Positions 22,381 to 34,800 of a DNA stretch of 64,000 nt are shown piece after piece. Both the position numbers and the translations under genes were made by a program. Below the pieces are notes generated by a model. That model worked only from the letters and a program-made list of their open reading frames with translations. It did no database searches and was not told the origin of the DNA. Source of the DNA: Micrasema longulum (taxonomy: Eukaryota > Arthropoda > Insecta > Trichoptera > Brachycentridae); contig JAGVSM010002673.1 of NCBI GenBank assembly GCA_022494885.1, forward strand, positions 1 through 64,000, given 5' to 3'. How positions within the stretch are numbered: position 1 is the first letter of the stretch; each line of letters starts with the position of its first letter.

Positions 22381-22439
22381 TTATTACAATAAACAATATT
22401 TTTTAATTGCGACAGTTCTGTATTTTTTATTTGATTTTT

Positions 22440-22700
22440 CGTGTTTTAGCTCATCGGGCCGTTTATTAAATTCGGAATGGCCAATATTTTCCAAAGACCT
22501 TTTGCCGAACTTTGTTGAGCGAAACTTAGACACGTAAAGATTCCCGAGTAACGCGTATTGTAATTGTGAATATCGTGACCAAATGTGTATTTTAAATTTG
22601 TGTGAGCAGAAAAGTTTACGATATTCAAAATGGTATTGGTTATGTCATGCAGTGGCAACACCTTGAAAGGAAGTAATTTTGTATGTCGGTAGATATCCTT
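22440..22700 (-). mobile_element. LINE C-terminal fragment
   Basis: Minus strand: LPLHDITNTILNIVNFSAHT, DIHNYNTRYSGIF and SAKGLWKILAIPNLI. HNYNTR followed by a short K-L--LP-like end is typical of LINE ORF2 tails. It ends 66 bases upstream of the first recognised ZP exon. Confidence 0.5.
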
Positions 22701-22766
22701 GACATGGGAATAAAGAGCTTGTATTTGATGATGCGCTTTATTAAGTTATTTATTTGTCTGTTTCAG

Positions 22767-22895
22767 AACCCCCTCAGTCTGGAGCGCAATCTGATAACAC
22801 CCTTCCCGTCTCCATTGAAACCCACGAAGACCCGACCCTCAACAATTTAACAAGAACTGACGCCAACTGCGACAAAACCGGAACGTGTTATGATG
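22767..22895 (+). CDS. ZP gene exon (first recognised): linker before the ZP domain
   Basis: Acceptor TTTCAG at 22761-22766, donor GTGAGT at 22896. It begins with the last two bases of a codon and ends with the first base of one. It encodes a hydrophilic linker (QSGAQSDNTLPVSIETHED) and a small Cys pair (CDKTGTC) just ahead of the ZP domain. Further exons must lie upstream, because this exon opens mid-codon and carries no start. Confidence 0.88.
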
Positions 22896-25800
22896 GTGAG
22901 TCCGATACAATTATTTATTAAACTAAAGAATAGTCTTGCCAACGAACCTCAGTAGCTCAATCACAAATAACTATCGACGTGCTAATAAGCGACGTGATAA
23001 CCATGGTTGCTTTTCGTATTCGCGATCACAATGGAAAGTTCGTGAACACCTAATATTCAATGTATTATTATTGTGTTTTTTTAAATTATTTATTAGTATT
23101 AACTTTTTAAAATCATTCTTATGTTGTTGAAATTCCATTTGGCGATGCGTTTTGAAGCTGCAAGACTTTTTGTGATGTTAGCTATCATATTATTTTTATC
23201 ATATTATGTAAATGTTATCAACTATCAAATATCTAAATTTAGTAAATGGGGTCTAGAATTTCAACCGTCAATGCGCTCAGTAGCTGCAAGACTTGTTGTT
23301 ATCTAACTTCTAAATTTATAAATTTGCTTTTTATTTCGTTTTTAAAATATCACTTAAACTCTAAACTTCATTGTCAAATAAAAAAAATGTAAATAGGGGC
23401 TAGAATTTTTATTGTCCATGCGCTCTGTAGCAGCAAGACGTTCTGTTATCTAGCTCATATATATCATAATTGTAATATATCATAATTGGTCACGAGGAAC
23501 TAGAATCCCAACCGTCCATGCGCTCTGTAGCTGCAAGACATGTTGGGATATTAATTTATTGTACAGCGCCCTTAAGGTGATTTTCACAAAAATGGCGCTA
23601 CATAAATTATCCAAACATTATTATTATTATGATTATGATAAAATTATAAATAAATTTATCAATGAAACTTCTTGGTTAAGTTTTATTTTTTACAAAAAAA
23701 TATAAAAACTATGGAGTTTTATCAAGAAATATCAACAAAAAAAACCTCTATTACCCAATATTAAATTTCAAAATATTTACATTTTGAGACGTATAATCTT
23801 GCTGCGCAATTACATATTTAAATTTTACTGGTGTAAATATGGAAAATATTCCGAAACTACTATTTTTATTTATTATTTATCACGCTATTTAAAAAAAATA
23901 ATTAAGCCAATCAACAGGCTTAAGTAAGCCCTAATAGATTGGAATTAATGAGTAGTATTTAATCTAAACATTTTTAAAATCTACTTAAATTAACAGTTTA
24001 TAATTAACAACATGTATGTATATAGCATAATCTAGGCGGAAATGGCAAGTGTGACATCAGGAGAGACAATATCGCTTGCTTCTTAAATGTCTGCCATTGC
24101 TGTAGGAACACATCGACAGTACCGTTTAGTGAGATTTCGTTCACTGTTCTGAGGATCCTTGGCAGAGGGGAAAAGAATCCGATGTTAGTTTTATAATTTC
24201 CCACAGCAAAATCAGGATCGGTACGCAAGTTACGGCGAGGTACATTAAGGTTTATCTGAGCAAGGATATCATGGATGTATTCTTTAAAACCTGTCACATC
24301 CGGTCCACATAAGTATATCCCTCCCGATCCTAACAGTTTAGATAAATTTTAAGAAATTTAATTGCAGAAAAATCCACCTTTTCAAATATAAACCTTGTAT
24401 TTAATAGGCAAGGTAAATAATAAAGCAACTCCCATATAAAAAAAATAAATATAAAAAATCCGAAACCCCGATGATCAGTATGTACAAGAAGACATATTAG
24501 CATACGTAAAAACACATTAACAACAATTTTTTTTTTTAAATAAAATATTTTTAAAAACAAATTGTTGCTTACTTCTGCAGGGGCAAAAGGAGGAGCTCGG
24601 TTGTCGGTGTATTAGACTCCCCCTCTCCCCTTCGTTTCTCTTCTGCAGAAGTAAACAACCATTTGCTTTTTTTGATATTCAATTATTTTTTTTTAATTTC
24701 GTTCCAAAAAAATATTTTTATGTGCCAATATGTCTTCTTGCTCATACTGATCATCGCGGTTTCGGATGTGACAGGGTTTCATGAACACCCTGTATATATA
24801 AAGATATTAGGAGTTTTGGTGAAATTAATTTTGTCCGCTTTGACAAAAACGCAACAATAAATTATATCATTTAATTTCAAACTTTTTTGATTTAATGTCT
24901 TTTAGTACCATTGAACCATAACTATGTAGTCCCGAATTTATTCATCCAATCTTCCAGTGGGTGTTTATTAAAATATTATTTGGATTTTTATTTTAGTTTC
25001 TGTAAACTGCAAGGACACGAGGATCGCCATCCAAGTCAGGACCAATAAGCCGTTCAATGGAAGAATCTACGCCCTCGGGAGGTCAGAGACTTGCAACATT
25101 GACGTCATCAACAGCGACCTCTTCAGGCTAGACCTCACTATGGGAGGCCAAGACTGCAACACACAATCAGTGGTAAGTTTTTTATTTTTTTTATTTATTA
25201 ACTGGGGGACCGACAGACCAGGGACGAAGGAGCATATGAAGCAAGTGAGGCTGAGCCTCACTATAGTCCTTAAAATCTAGCTTGATTAGACTGACAGCTG
25301 TCAAACTAATGTCATTAGTGATGGGAAATTACTGATCACTCACAGTACAAGACAATTATTCACCAAAAAACAAGACATTTATACTATTTTCACAAACAAC
25401 ATCAAATGAATTATTTTTTTATTCGATCAATTTACCTTTTTTATTTGATCAATTTGTCCCATCTCTAACGTTTTTGCAAAATGATGTAACCTTGTAAGAA
25501 CATCGTTAACTAAGCTTTATTTTTTATTTTTTAAATTTTTTATTTTATTTATAAATCATATAACACAAAGTATATATTATAATATAAGAAGTATAGAAAT
25601 TGAAAAAATAACATTTTCAGGCGTTGCCTAGTATGTAGGTGAAATAATTCAATTAGATGAATCTCACCTACATAAATTAAGGTTTCAGCTCTTTAACTTC
25701 ACAAACATCAATAGACGAAAGAATTGAAGGAATATAGATGTTCAAATATGGCAGAATGGTGAATGTTACACAGTGTGTAAAGTGGCCACTTGAACGAGCC

Positions 25801-28800
25801 ATTAACATGTCATAAGTCCTGTAGATGCCTAGACTTCTATATTACCTTCTCTTGAATGTTCTTCATCTCTGTTGTAATATCTTAACTCCTTTCTTCAAAA
25901 TATTTTTTTCCTTAAGAGCTTAATACGTTCTTCCAAAATATTGAACACTCTCGGTGCGGTAAATGAGAGATGTCTCTGAGCAAAAGTCGTACGTGTTTTG
26001 GGTATGTCATAATTCATGCTCTGGGAAAACCTCGTACGGACATTCTGCTGAGACCTCTTTTTATGTTTGACCAGAAGTGTGTGATATGTCTTTTTGCCCA
26101 TACTGATCATTGTGGTTTCGGATGTGACAGGGTTTTAAAAACATTCTGTATATAACAAATGCATTACTTAAAATTTGAATTATTTTTCCATCTGTCAAAT
26201 TGTCGAAGAACAAAATAGAAATTTCGTTAGTGTTGCCAGGGTAGTAATTTTTTTTACCCTACTTTGCTCATCTAATGAAAGAATTAATGACAATTGGATC
26301 TCGGATTAAACAACTCTGTGGTGGACATTTGACTAACATTATCTTCAAAACATAAAATATTTTTTAACATGTGTTACGACCCATGACGCCAAAGAATTCG
26401 AATTTGGCGCCGGGGTCTAAGCTTACATAATCGACCACTAGATGTCAGGTGTTACTAAGGGCTGGGGTGACGCCAGCTTGGTGACGCCACTACGAATTGC
26501 TAGGGGAAGATAGAAAGCTTGGTATCGAGAGAGAATTGTGCAAAGTCCGATAAGTGTGAATTAAGCGATAATTGATAAATAAACTATTTAATTACTAGTA
26601 AAAACCGTGTTATTATTTAAGAGCCGTCATAAATTCAGAAGTGGGATTCATCCAAATTGCGAAAATCGAGTTAAATTGTGTGTGCCTTTGTTCTCTTTGT
26701 TTACTGACGCTACACTACAACCGGTTGATTGTTTTTGTGTATGCCACCGATTGTTTGGACGTTTTCGCCACATCGTGTAGGACATTATTTAGTTTAATAT
26801 TTCTTGTGCCTTATTCGTGATTTTCGGACAATTTAATTGCCAAAGTTTCGGATAAGAACACTTGTGCGGAAATGGATAGTTACCACCCGGAGGAGGCTCA
26901 GCGTCAGCGGCTCGAGACGGATAGAGATTCGGAGGGGGAGTCAGCGAACACCATCCTAAGGCAGCTGATGGAGGAGAAGCTTCAAGGGATGGTGCAGAGC
27001 TATTTCTCCCAAATCCATTTTGCGCCGCCGAGGCACGCGTCGTCTTCTTTGGGGCAGGTGCGAGGGGAAAACATTATTCCTCCTTTCAGTCCAGAGGACA
27101 AGAGCACTAATGTCGTCTTATGGCTTCGCAGAATCGACCAACTGGGCGCCATTCACGGATGGGACGACTACACCAAGTCGTTCTTCATGCAGTCCAAGTT
27201 GTCGGGCCAAGCCAGAGACTGGTTCAACCGGCTCGACAACTACGATCTGTCGTGGGGCGCCTGGAAGGTCAAGCTTGCGAGGGCTTTTCCGAGACGGCAT
27301 GAATTTGCGGAAGCCTTGGAGGAGCTAGTGGCGAGGAAGAAGACCAGTGGAGAGTCCATGACTCACTACTTCCACGCCAAGCTCGCATTGGTACACCGAT
27401 GCAAGATAGACGATGAGGATGCGATATCCTGCATCATTCGGGGTCTACCAGTCGAGCTGCAGGCGAACGCCAAGGCTTTCCAGTGCTCGACTCCGCAAGA
27501 ATTGTATGCGGGATTCTTGTCTTCACTGGATGGGTACCAGACGCCCTCAGGAAGTGCAGGTACCAGAGGTGCTGTCCGATCAGCCCCACAAAGGACATTT
27601 GGAGACAGCCGTAACTGGTCTTCTCGTGTGCTGCCAGCCCCACTGGTGACCTGTTATAACTGTGGGAAGAGGGGGCACATTTCGAAGGAGTGCCGCCTGC
27701 GGGACCAGAGGGCTTGCACCAAATGCTCGAAACGGGGACATTTGGCCAAAGATTGTCGTAAGTCAGTCCCGGAGAAGTCAAAGGTAATGTTGATCGGAAA
27801 GCCAGATAATATATTTTATAAAGTGGGCAAAATTAACAACCACGCTGTGAGGGTGTACTTGGATAGTGGCAGCCAGGTAAATATATTATCATCAAAAATA
27901 GCAGAGGCCTTGAAGCTAAGGAGATCAGTAAAAACTGAGCCTCTTATTGGGTTTGCTGGAGGTATCACTTTCTCCTTAGGTGAAGTAATATTCCGTCTTC
28001 AGATAGACGGGATCGAGATGGATACAAGGGCACTTGTATCTGATGCAGATATGAGAGATGCAGATCTGATTGTTGGGCAACCAGTCATCAATAACAGTGA
28101 GGTAATATTTACAGTTAGTCAAGGCATGGCTCGGTTAGAAATGGATCAAACACACCACTTAGAGGAGATGGATGTTTGCGAAGATCCTCGCATCACAGTG
28201 GAGTTGCAGGAAGATACTGTGATAGATGTTGGGGAATCGAGATATGTTCCGGTGATTATTAAAGGTAATGCTGGAGGTACGGTTTGTACGAAGCCACGAT
28301 ACTTTGAGTTAGGTAAGATAAGTTACATGTTACCAGCCACCATCATGACTGGAGAGAGAGGATTGATGTCTGTCTCCAATATGGGTCACCAACGAATTCA
28401 ATGGAGTGCAGGACAGGTCATCACTCGTGCTGACTTATGTGCAGAACATGTTCTGAGAGAAAAAGTTAACCGTGAGAATACATCTATGAGAGTCATGTCA
28501 GGCCAAATGCCACATACAAGTATTATGAGAGTGAGAGTAGGAGATATCCAAGTTGGCGAAATACCATCTGATAGTATGAATGAACTGTTGACAGTTCTAA
28601 ATAGACACACAAAAGTGTTTGCAGATCACGAGTACGATCTGGGGACCACCAATATGGCAGAGATGTCAATTAGTTTGACTACAGATAAACCTATATTTTA
28701 CAGGCCTTATCGTTTATCCTATGCAGAAAATGAAGTTGTTCGCTCCAAGGTTAGAGCCTTGTTAGACGCAAACATAATAAGAGAATCGAATTCAAATTAC

Positions 28801-31800
28801 GCATCCCCTGTTATTCTTGTTAAAAAGAAAACTGGCGATTACCGTCTGTGTGTTGACTATCGAGCGTTGAACGCTATCACAGTTAAAGACCGTTTCCCAC
28901 TGCCTCACATCGAGGACCAACTCAGTCGATTGGGAAGTACTAAATATTTCTCAAGTTTGGATTTAGCTCAGGGGTATCATCAAGTTCCAATCGCTGGGGA
29001 CTCTATTCATAAAACATCATTTGTAACCCCTGATGGACAGTACGAGTATGTGAAAACACCATTCGGATTAGCCAATGGTCCGGCAGTGTTCCAACGCTTA
29101 ATTAATAGAGTACTAGGCAAACTAAGAGATGAAAGAGTTCTGGCGTTTATGGATGACATTCTCATTCCGTCAGCAGAAATTACTGAGGGCATTAATTTAC
29201 TTGAGAAAATACTTATACGTTTATCAGAGGCTAATTTAAAACTTAATTTGAGTAAATGTTTCTTTCTTAAAACCAGTATTAGTTATCTTGGTCATGAGGT
29301 CCAATCAGGAGAAGTCAGGCCAGGGAATCTAAAGATTGCAGCTGTTATGAGTTTTCAAACACCCATTAACGTACATCAAGTTCGTCAATTCATTGGGTTA
29401 GCTAGTTATTTTAGAAAATTTGTTAGAGATTTTGCAAAAATTGCACAACCTCTGACATCGCTTACAAGAAAACAGACAGACTGGAGTTGGGGTGAGCCCC
29501 AGGAAAATGCATTTCAAACACTGAAAAGTACTCTCACTTCCAGACCTGTTTTAGCTCTCTACGATAGAACATCAGAAACAGAAGTCCATACGGATGCATG
29601 TAAAAATGGACTCGGAGGGATTTTATTACAAAAGCAACAGGATAATGCTTTAAAACCGGTATATTATTTTAGTAGAGTAACAACAAAAGAGGAAAAACAT
29701 TATCACAGTTATGAATTAGAAACACTTGCTGTAGTAGACTCACTTAAGCGCTTTAAAATATATTTAATTGGACTACATTTTAAAGTAGTTACTGATTGTA
29801 TCGCAGTCAAATCGACTCTAACAAAAAAGGATATAATTCCGAGAATAGCGAGATGGTGGTTAAGTATTCAGGACTTCGACATGGAAATTGAATATCGACC
29901 GGGAGATAAAATGAACCACGTTGATGCGTTAAGTCGAAATCCTATTGATTTGCTTCCAGCAAATGTTAACGTTATTGCGCAAGCTGACTGGTTCTTAACA
30001 TTACAACTGCAGGACCCTAAATTACAAGCGATCATTCGCCTTCTGCAAGCAGAAGAGGCTGATCAACAGATGATTACAGATTTTGTATTTAAAAATGAAC
30101 GACTTTATAGGAAAACATTGCACGGGGATAGATTAGTAGTACCAGCCGGAGGTCGCTTTAGTATAGTTCGAAAGAATCACGATGATATTGGACATATTGG
30201 TTTAAAACGTTGTGAAAACAGGATTAAAAGTGAGTACTGGTTTCCAAAAATGACTCGGTTCATAAGAAAATATGTAAGCGCTTGTATAGAGTGTAGTTTT
30301 AGAAAAGGTAACTACGGAAAGGCTGAGGGAAAACTTCATCCGATTCCTAAACCCGACAACCCCATGATTTGTATTCATATCGACCATCTAGGTCCATTTA
30401 ACCAATCGAGACGTAGATATAAATACTTACTAGTAGTAGTTGATTCTTTTAGTAAGTTTGTAATAGCAAAACCCGCTAAAACGGTGAGTTCGATGGAAAC
30501 CATTAGACTTCTAGAAGAAATATTTGCATATTTCGGTACTCCATCACGTATTATTACAGATCAAGGTAAAGCCTTTACAAGTAGATATTTTAAAGAGTTA
30601 GCTGTCCGAAAACAATTTAAACACATAATGAATGCTGTGGCTACTCCACGAGCTAATGGACAAGTTGAGAGAGTTAATAGGACTATTTTAGATGCTATGC
30701 GTACCAGCATAAGCGACCAGACGAAATGGGAAGAGAGTATTCCTAGTATTATACGAGGTATTAATAATACAATCAATGAGTCGACAAAAGTGTGTCCGTT
30801 TGAACTAATGTTTAGTTTCAAAAGTAGATTACTACCGGATATGGAAAGCTCTGACCGCCAGGAGCCAGTAGAAACTTTACGCCAGCGGGCTCGAGGAAAC
30901 ATTCAGAAAGCTGCGATACGAATGAAAGCGCAGTATGATAGAAAACGAAAGCGGGCGAGAGTATATAAAGTTGGTGATTTGGTGTTGTGGAAAGGCGCAC
31001 CAGCTTGTACAACAAGTGGTGTCAATAAGAAACTGGATGATAAATATTCAGGGCCTTATAAAGTATCTACGGTGATAGGAAATGATAGATATAAAATCAG
31101 GAGTATTAAAGGTATCCGGGGATATAAAAACTTCACAGCTATTGTGGCAGCCGATGCAATGAGACCATACGTTTCTTTAAACGCAGTGACGTCGGAGTCA
31201 GATGAAAGTGATGGAAGTATGAGGGACAGAGAAGATCTTATTGATTTACTAGAGAGTTAGTGTTTACTGAAACTGAATTGAGTTCTTTATGAAAAGTTAA
31301 AAATAAAGTATAATATTACATAGTTGGTTGCTCAACAAGTAAGTTTGATGAATATCGATTCATACGCTAAATTGAGTTTTATATGAAACGTTAAAATGGA
31401 GTAGACCATTACATAGTTGGTTGCTATATGAGAAAGTTTGAGAAATATGGATTCATTCGCTGAATTGAGTTCTTTATGAAAAGTTAAAATAAAGTATTAC
31501 ATAGTTAGTTGCTCAACGAGTAAGTTTGATGAATATTGATTCATACGCTTAATTGAGTTCTGTATGAAAAGTTAAAATGGAGGATAATATTACTTCTTTG
31601 GTTGCTATGTGAGTAAGTTTGATGAATACTGAATCATACGCTGAATTGAGTTATATATAAAAACTTAAAAAGAGAATAATACTACATATTTGGGTGCTAT
31701 GTGAGTTGACGAATATGGATTCACATGCTGAATTGAGTTCTATGAGAAAACTTAAAATAGAGTACAATGTTGCACATGTTGGTGTTATGAGAGCAGCCAG

Positions 31801-34800
31801 ATACATACTCAAGTCAAGTAGTATTGAGGAAGTTGGAAATAAGTATACGTTTGAGAGTTTGACTGCCATGTGGGCAAGAAATTTGAAATTGAGGCCTTAT
31901 AGAGTACTAAGATTCGTGTGGCAACTTGAAATAAAAGTAGAGCAATGTGTGTGATCCAAAGTGAGTTTGGACACTGAGTATTTAAAGCTCCCATGAGGGT
32001 AGAGCAATGTGTGTGTGTATGTGTGTGATCCAAAGTGAGTTTGGATACTGAGTATTTAAAGCTCCCACGAGGGTAGAGCAATGTGTGAGATCCAAAGTGA
32101 GTTTGGATACTGAGTATTTAAAGCTCCCATGAGGGTAGAGCAATGTGTGTGTGTATGTGTGTTATCCAAAGTGAGTTTGGATACTGAGTATTTAAAGCTC
32201 CCACAAGGGTAAGCTAGGTGTGTGTGTGCGTGATCCAAAATGAGTTTGGGCACAGTATATTTCAGGCTCCCACGAGGGTAGAGCCTAGAGTGAGTGTTTA
32301 CACCCAGCCAGGTGTATCCACTAGTGTTTAGCTTCCACGAGGGTCAAGCTAAGAGTGTGTAGCTTCCATGAGGGTCAAGCTAAAAGTGTGTACCAAAACA
32401 AGTTTGGGCACAGTGTGTTTCAGGCTCCCACGAGGGTAGAGCCTAAAGTGAGTGTATGCACCCAATCAGGTGTATCCACTAGAGTTTTAGCTTCCACGAG
32501 GGTCAAGCTAAGTGTGCTCCAAAATGAGTTTGGGCACAGTATATTTCAGGCTCCCACGAGGGTAGAGCCTAGAGTGAGTGTTTACACCCAGCCAGGTGTA
32601 TCCACTAGTGTTTAGCTTCCACGAGGGTCAAGCTAAGAGTGTGTAGCTTCCATGAGGGTCAAGCTAAAAGCGTGTACCAAAACGAGTTTGGGCACAGTGT
32701 GTTTCAGGCTCCCACGAGGGTAGAGTTCTAGAGTGAGTGTATGCAACCCAAATCAGGTGTGTATCCACTAGAGTTTTGGGCCTCCACGAGGGTTTGCTTT
32801 CAAGCGTGTGCTCCATGGTAAAATGAGTTTGGTATATTTCAGGCTCCAATGAGGGTAGAGTTCTTAGAGGAGTGTTTACACCCAGCCAGGTGTATCCACT
32901 CGCGTTTAGCTTCCACGAGGGTCGCTTTTCAAGAGTGTGTAGCTCCATGAGGGTCAAGCTAAAAGTGTGTACCCAAAACGAGTTTAAGCACAGTGTGTTC
33001 TTTAGGTTCCACGACAGTAGAGGCCTAGAGGAGTGTACGCACCCAATCAGGTGTATCCACTAAAGTTTTAGCTTCCACGAGGGTCAAGCTAAGTGTGCTC
33101 CAAAATGAGTTTGGGCACAGTATATTGCAGGCTCTCACGAGGGTAGAGCCATGAGTAAGTGTATACACCCAATCAGGTGTATCCGCTAGAGTTTTAGCTT
33201 CCATGAGGGTCAAGCTGAGTGTGCTCCAAAAACGAGTTTGGGCACAATATATTTTATGCTCACCATTGAGCTATTGCATGTAGTATTGTAACAAAAATAT
33301 TTTTATTGCAGGAATAAATTTGGATTGAAAATGTAAATGATGTGAGACATCAGGGTAAGGTCGAGCGTTGGGAGGACCCAACGCATTTCTAGGGTGGGAG
33401 AGTGTTACGACCCATGACGCCAAAGAATTCGAATTTGGCGCCGGGGTCTAAGCTTACATAATCGACCACTAGATGTCAGGTGTTACTAAGGGCTGGGGTG
33501 ACGCCAGCTTGGTGACGCCACTACGAATTGCTAGGGGAAGATAGAAAGCTTGGTATCGAGAGAGAATTGTGCAAAGTCCGATAAGTGTGAATTAAGCGAT
33601 AATTGATAAATAAACTATTTAATTACTAGTAAAAACCGTGTTATTATTTAAGAGCCGTCATACATGATATAAAAATATCCGTTTTATGTAAAATAAATTT
33701 TGTTTTATATTTTATGTTTAAAGTTCATTAATTCAATTACTCCTATTAAATGACCCTTTACTTATCTACTCTGTTGCGTCAATCAATATTTCCACGTGCA
33801 CAATAAAATTTTAGAGAAATTAACAAATTGCTATTCTTTTTATCTTATATTTGTGTTTTGATTTTTTTTTCCCCATCAAGCAATATTACGCTGCGACCTT
33901 ACGAATGCGCGCGGCGAAAGTAGAGCATAGTGGGGTAATTATTGGACACAGTCCGATGTATTCAAATATGATTCTACGCTTCTTTTGGACTATTCTTAAT
34001 TCTATGCTACAATACTTAAAATATGCGAGCAATATAACAATAGATTTACCGAGGCTGATATTTTTTATGACAATTCACGTAAATTTAAGTAAAAAATATT
34101 TGGACAAGCTTAAAATATTGTTGATAAATCCACCTGGTCCATGAAAAAGTATAGAAATTGAAAACAAATTTTCAGGCGTTGCCTATAAATGTAGGTGAAA
34201 TAATTCAATTCGATGAATCTCACCCGCATAAATAAAGGTTTCAGCTCCACTTCACAAACACCAACACATGATAGAACTGAACAAATATAGATGTTCAAAT
34301 ATGGGCAGAATGGTGAATGTTACACAGTGTGTAAAGTGGCCACTTAAACCAGCCAATGACAGGTCTCAAGCCCTGTAGATGGCTAGACTTCTGTGTTACC
34401 TTCCCTAAAAGGTTCTTCACTACTACTACTACTACTACTACCATCACGCCATTTCCCCGTAGGGGTAGGTAGAGAGAATGGACCGCCACACACGTTTATC
34501 CTGGCATACATTCCTAGCTTATTCCACATTCATACATCTTGTCATACATGCCCTTCGGTTCTGTCTGCTTTTGACATGATCAGACTTAAGATTTTGGTTT
34601 ATCTGATCATGCCACGTCTTCCTTGGTCGTCCTCGTCTCACGTTACCGTTCATCTCTGTTGTAATATGTTATTTACCATTTTGATTTACTCTTGGTGCTC
34701 ATTTTTAGATTTTAAAAAAGCGGTCACAATTTGTGTTATCACCCATAATTCTTTTTTTTAAATTGCGCCGAAGGTTTAATGCATTGAAATTATAAAAATC

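Larger units (their letters stand above)
26372..33661 (+). mobile_element. Full-length Ty3/Gypsy-type LTR retrotransposon
   Basis: It is bounded by two 259-bp LTRs that appear identical and by a 5-bp target duplication ACATG (26367-26371 and 33662-33666; a 4-bp CATG reading with 260-bp LTRs is also possible). In between are a PBS-like site, one 1462-codon Gag-Pol frame without stops, a 2.1-kb repeat-rich 3' non-coding region and a purine tract. The element sits in sense orientation in the 13-kb intron of the ZP gene. Identical LTRs and an open frame imply a recent insertion. No env is present. I could not place the lineage within Ty3/Gypsy. Confidence 0.95.

Noticed and set aside
27020..27781. 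Additional small frames overlapping the gag region on both strands
   Set aside because: They are shadows of the GC-richer Gag-Pol frame, with no independent motifs.
32355..32957. Overlapping open frames of 60-97 codons in the hairpin array, both strands
   Set aside because: They arise from the repeat lacking stops in some frames. The peptides are repetitive echoes and continue in both orientations.
31960..33260. Regularly spaced short repeats resembling a CRISPR array
   Set aside because: The spacers are themselves repeated, unit lengths vary, there are no cas genes and the context is a eukaryotic retrotransposon in an intron-containing gene.
33844..34144. A 97-codon frame inside the foldback transposon as a transposase
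   Set aside because: It shows no DDE or helix-turn-helix motif and spans the inverted arm; more likely chance.
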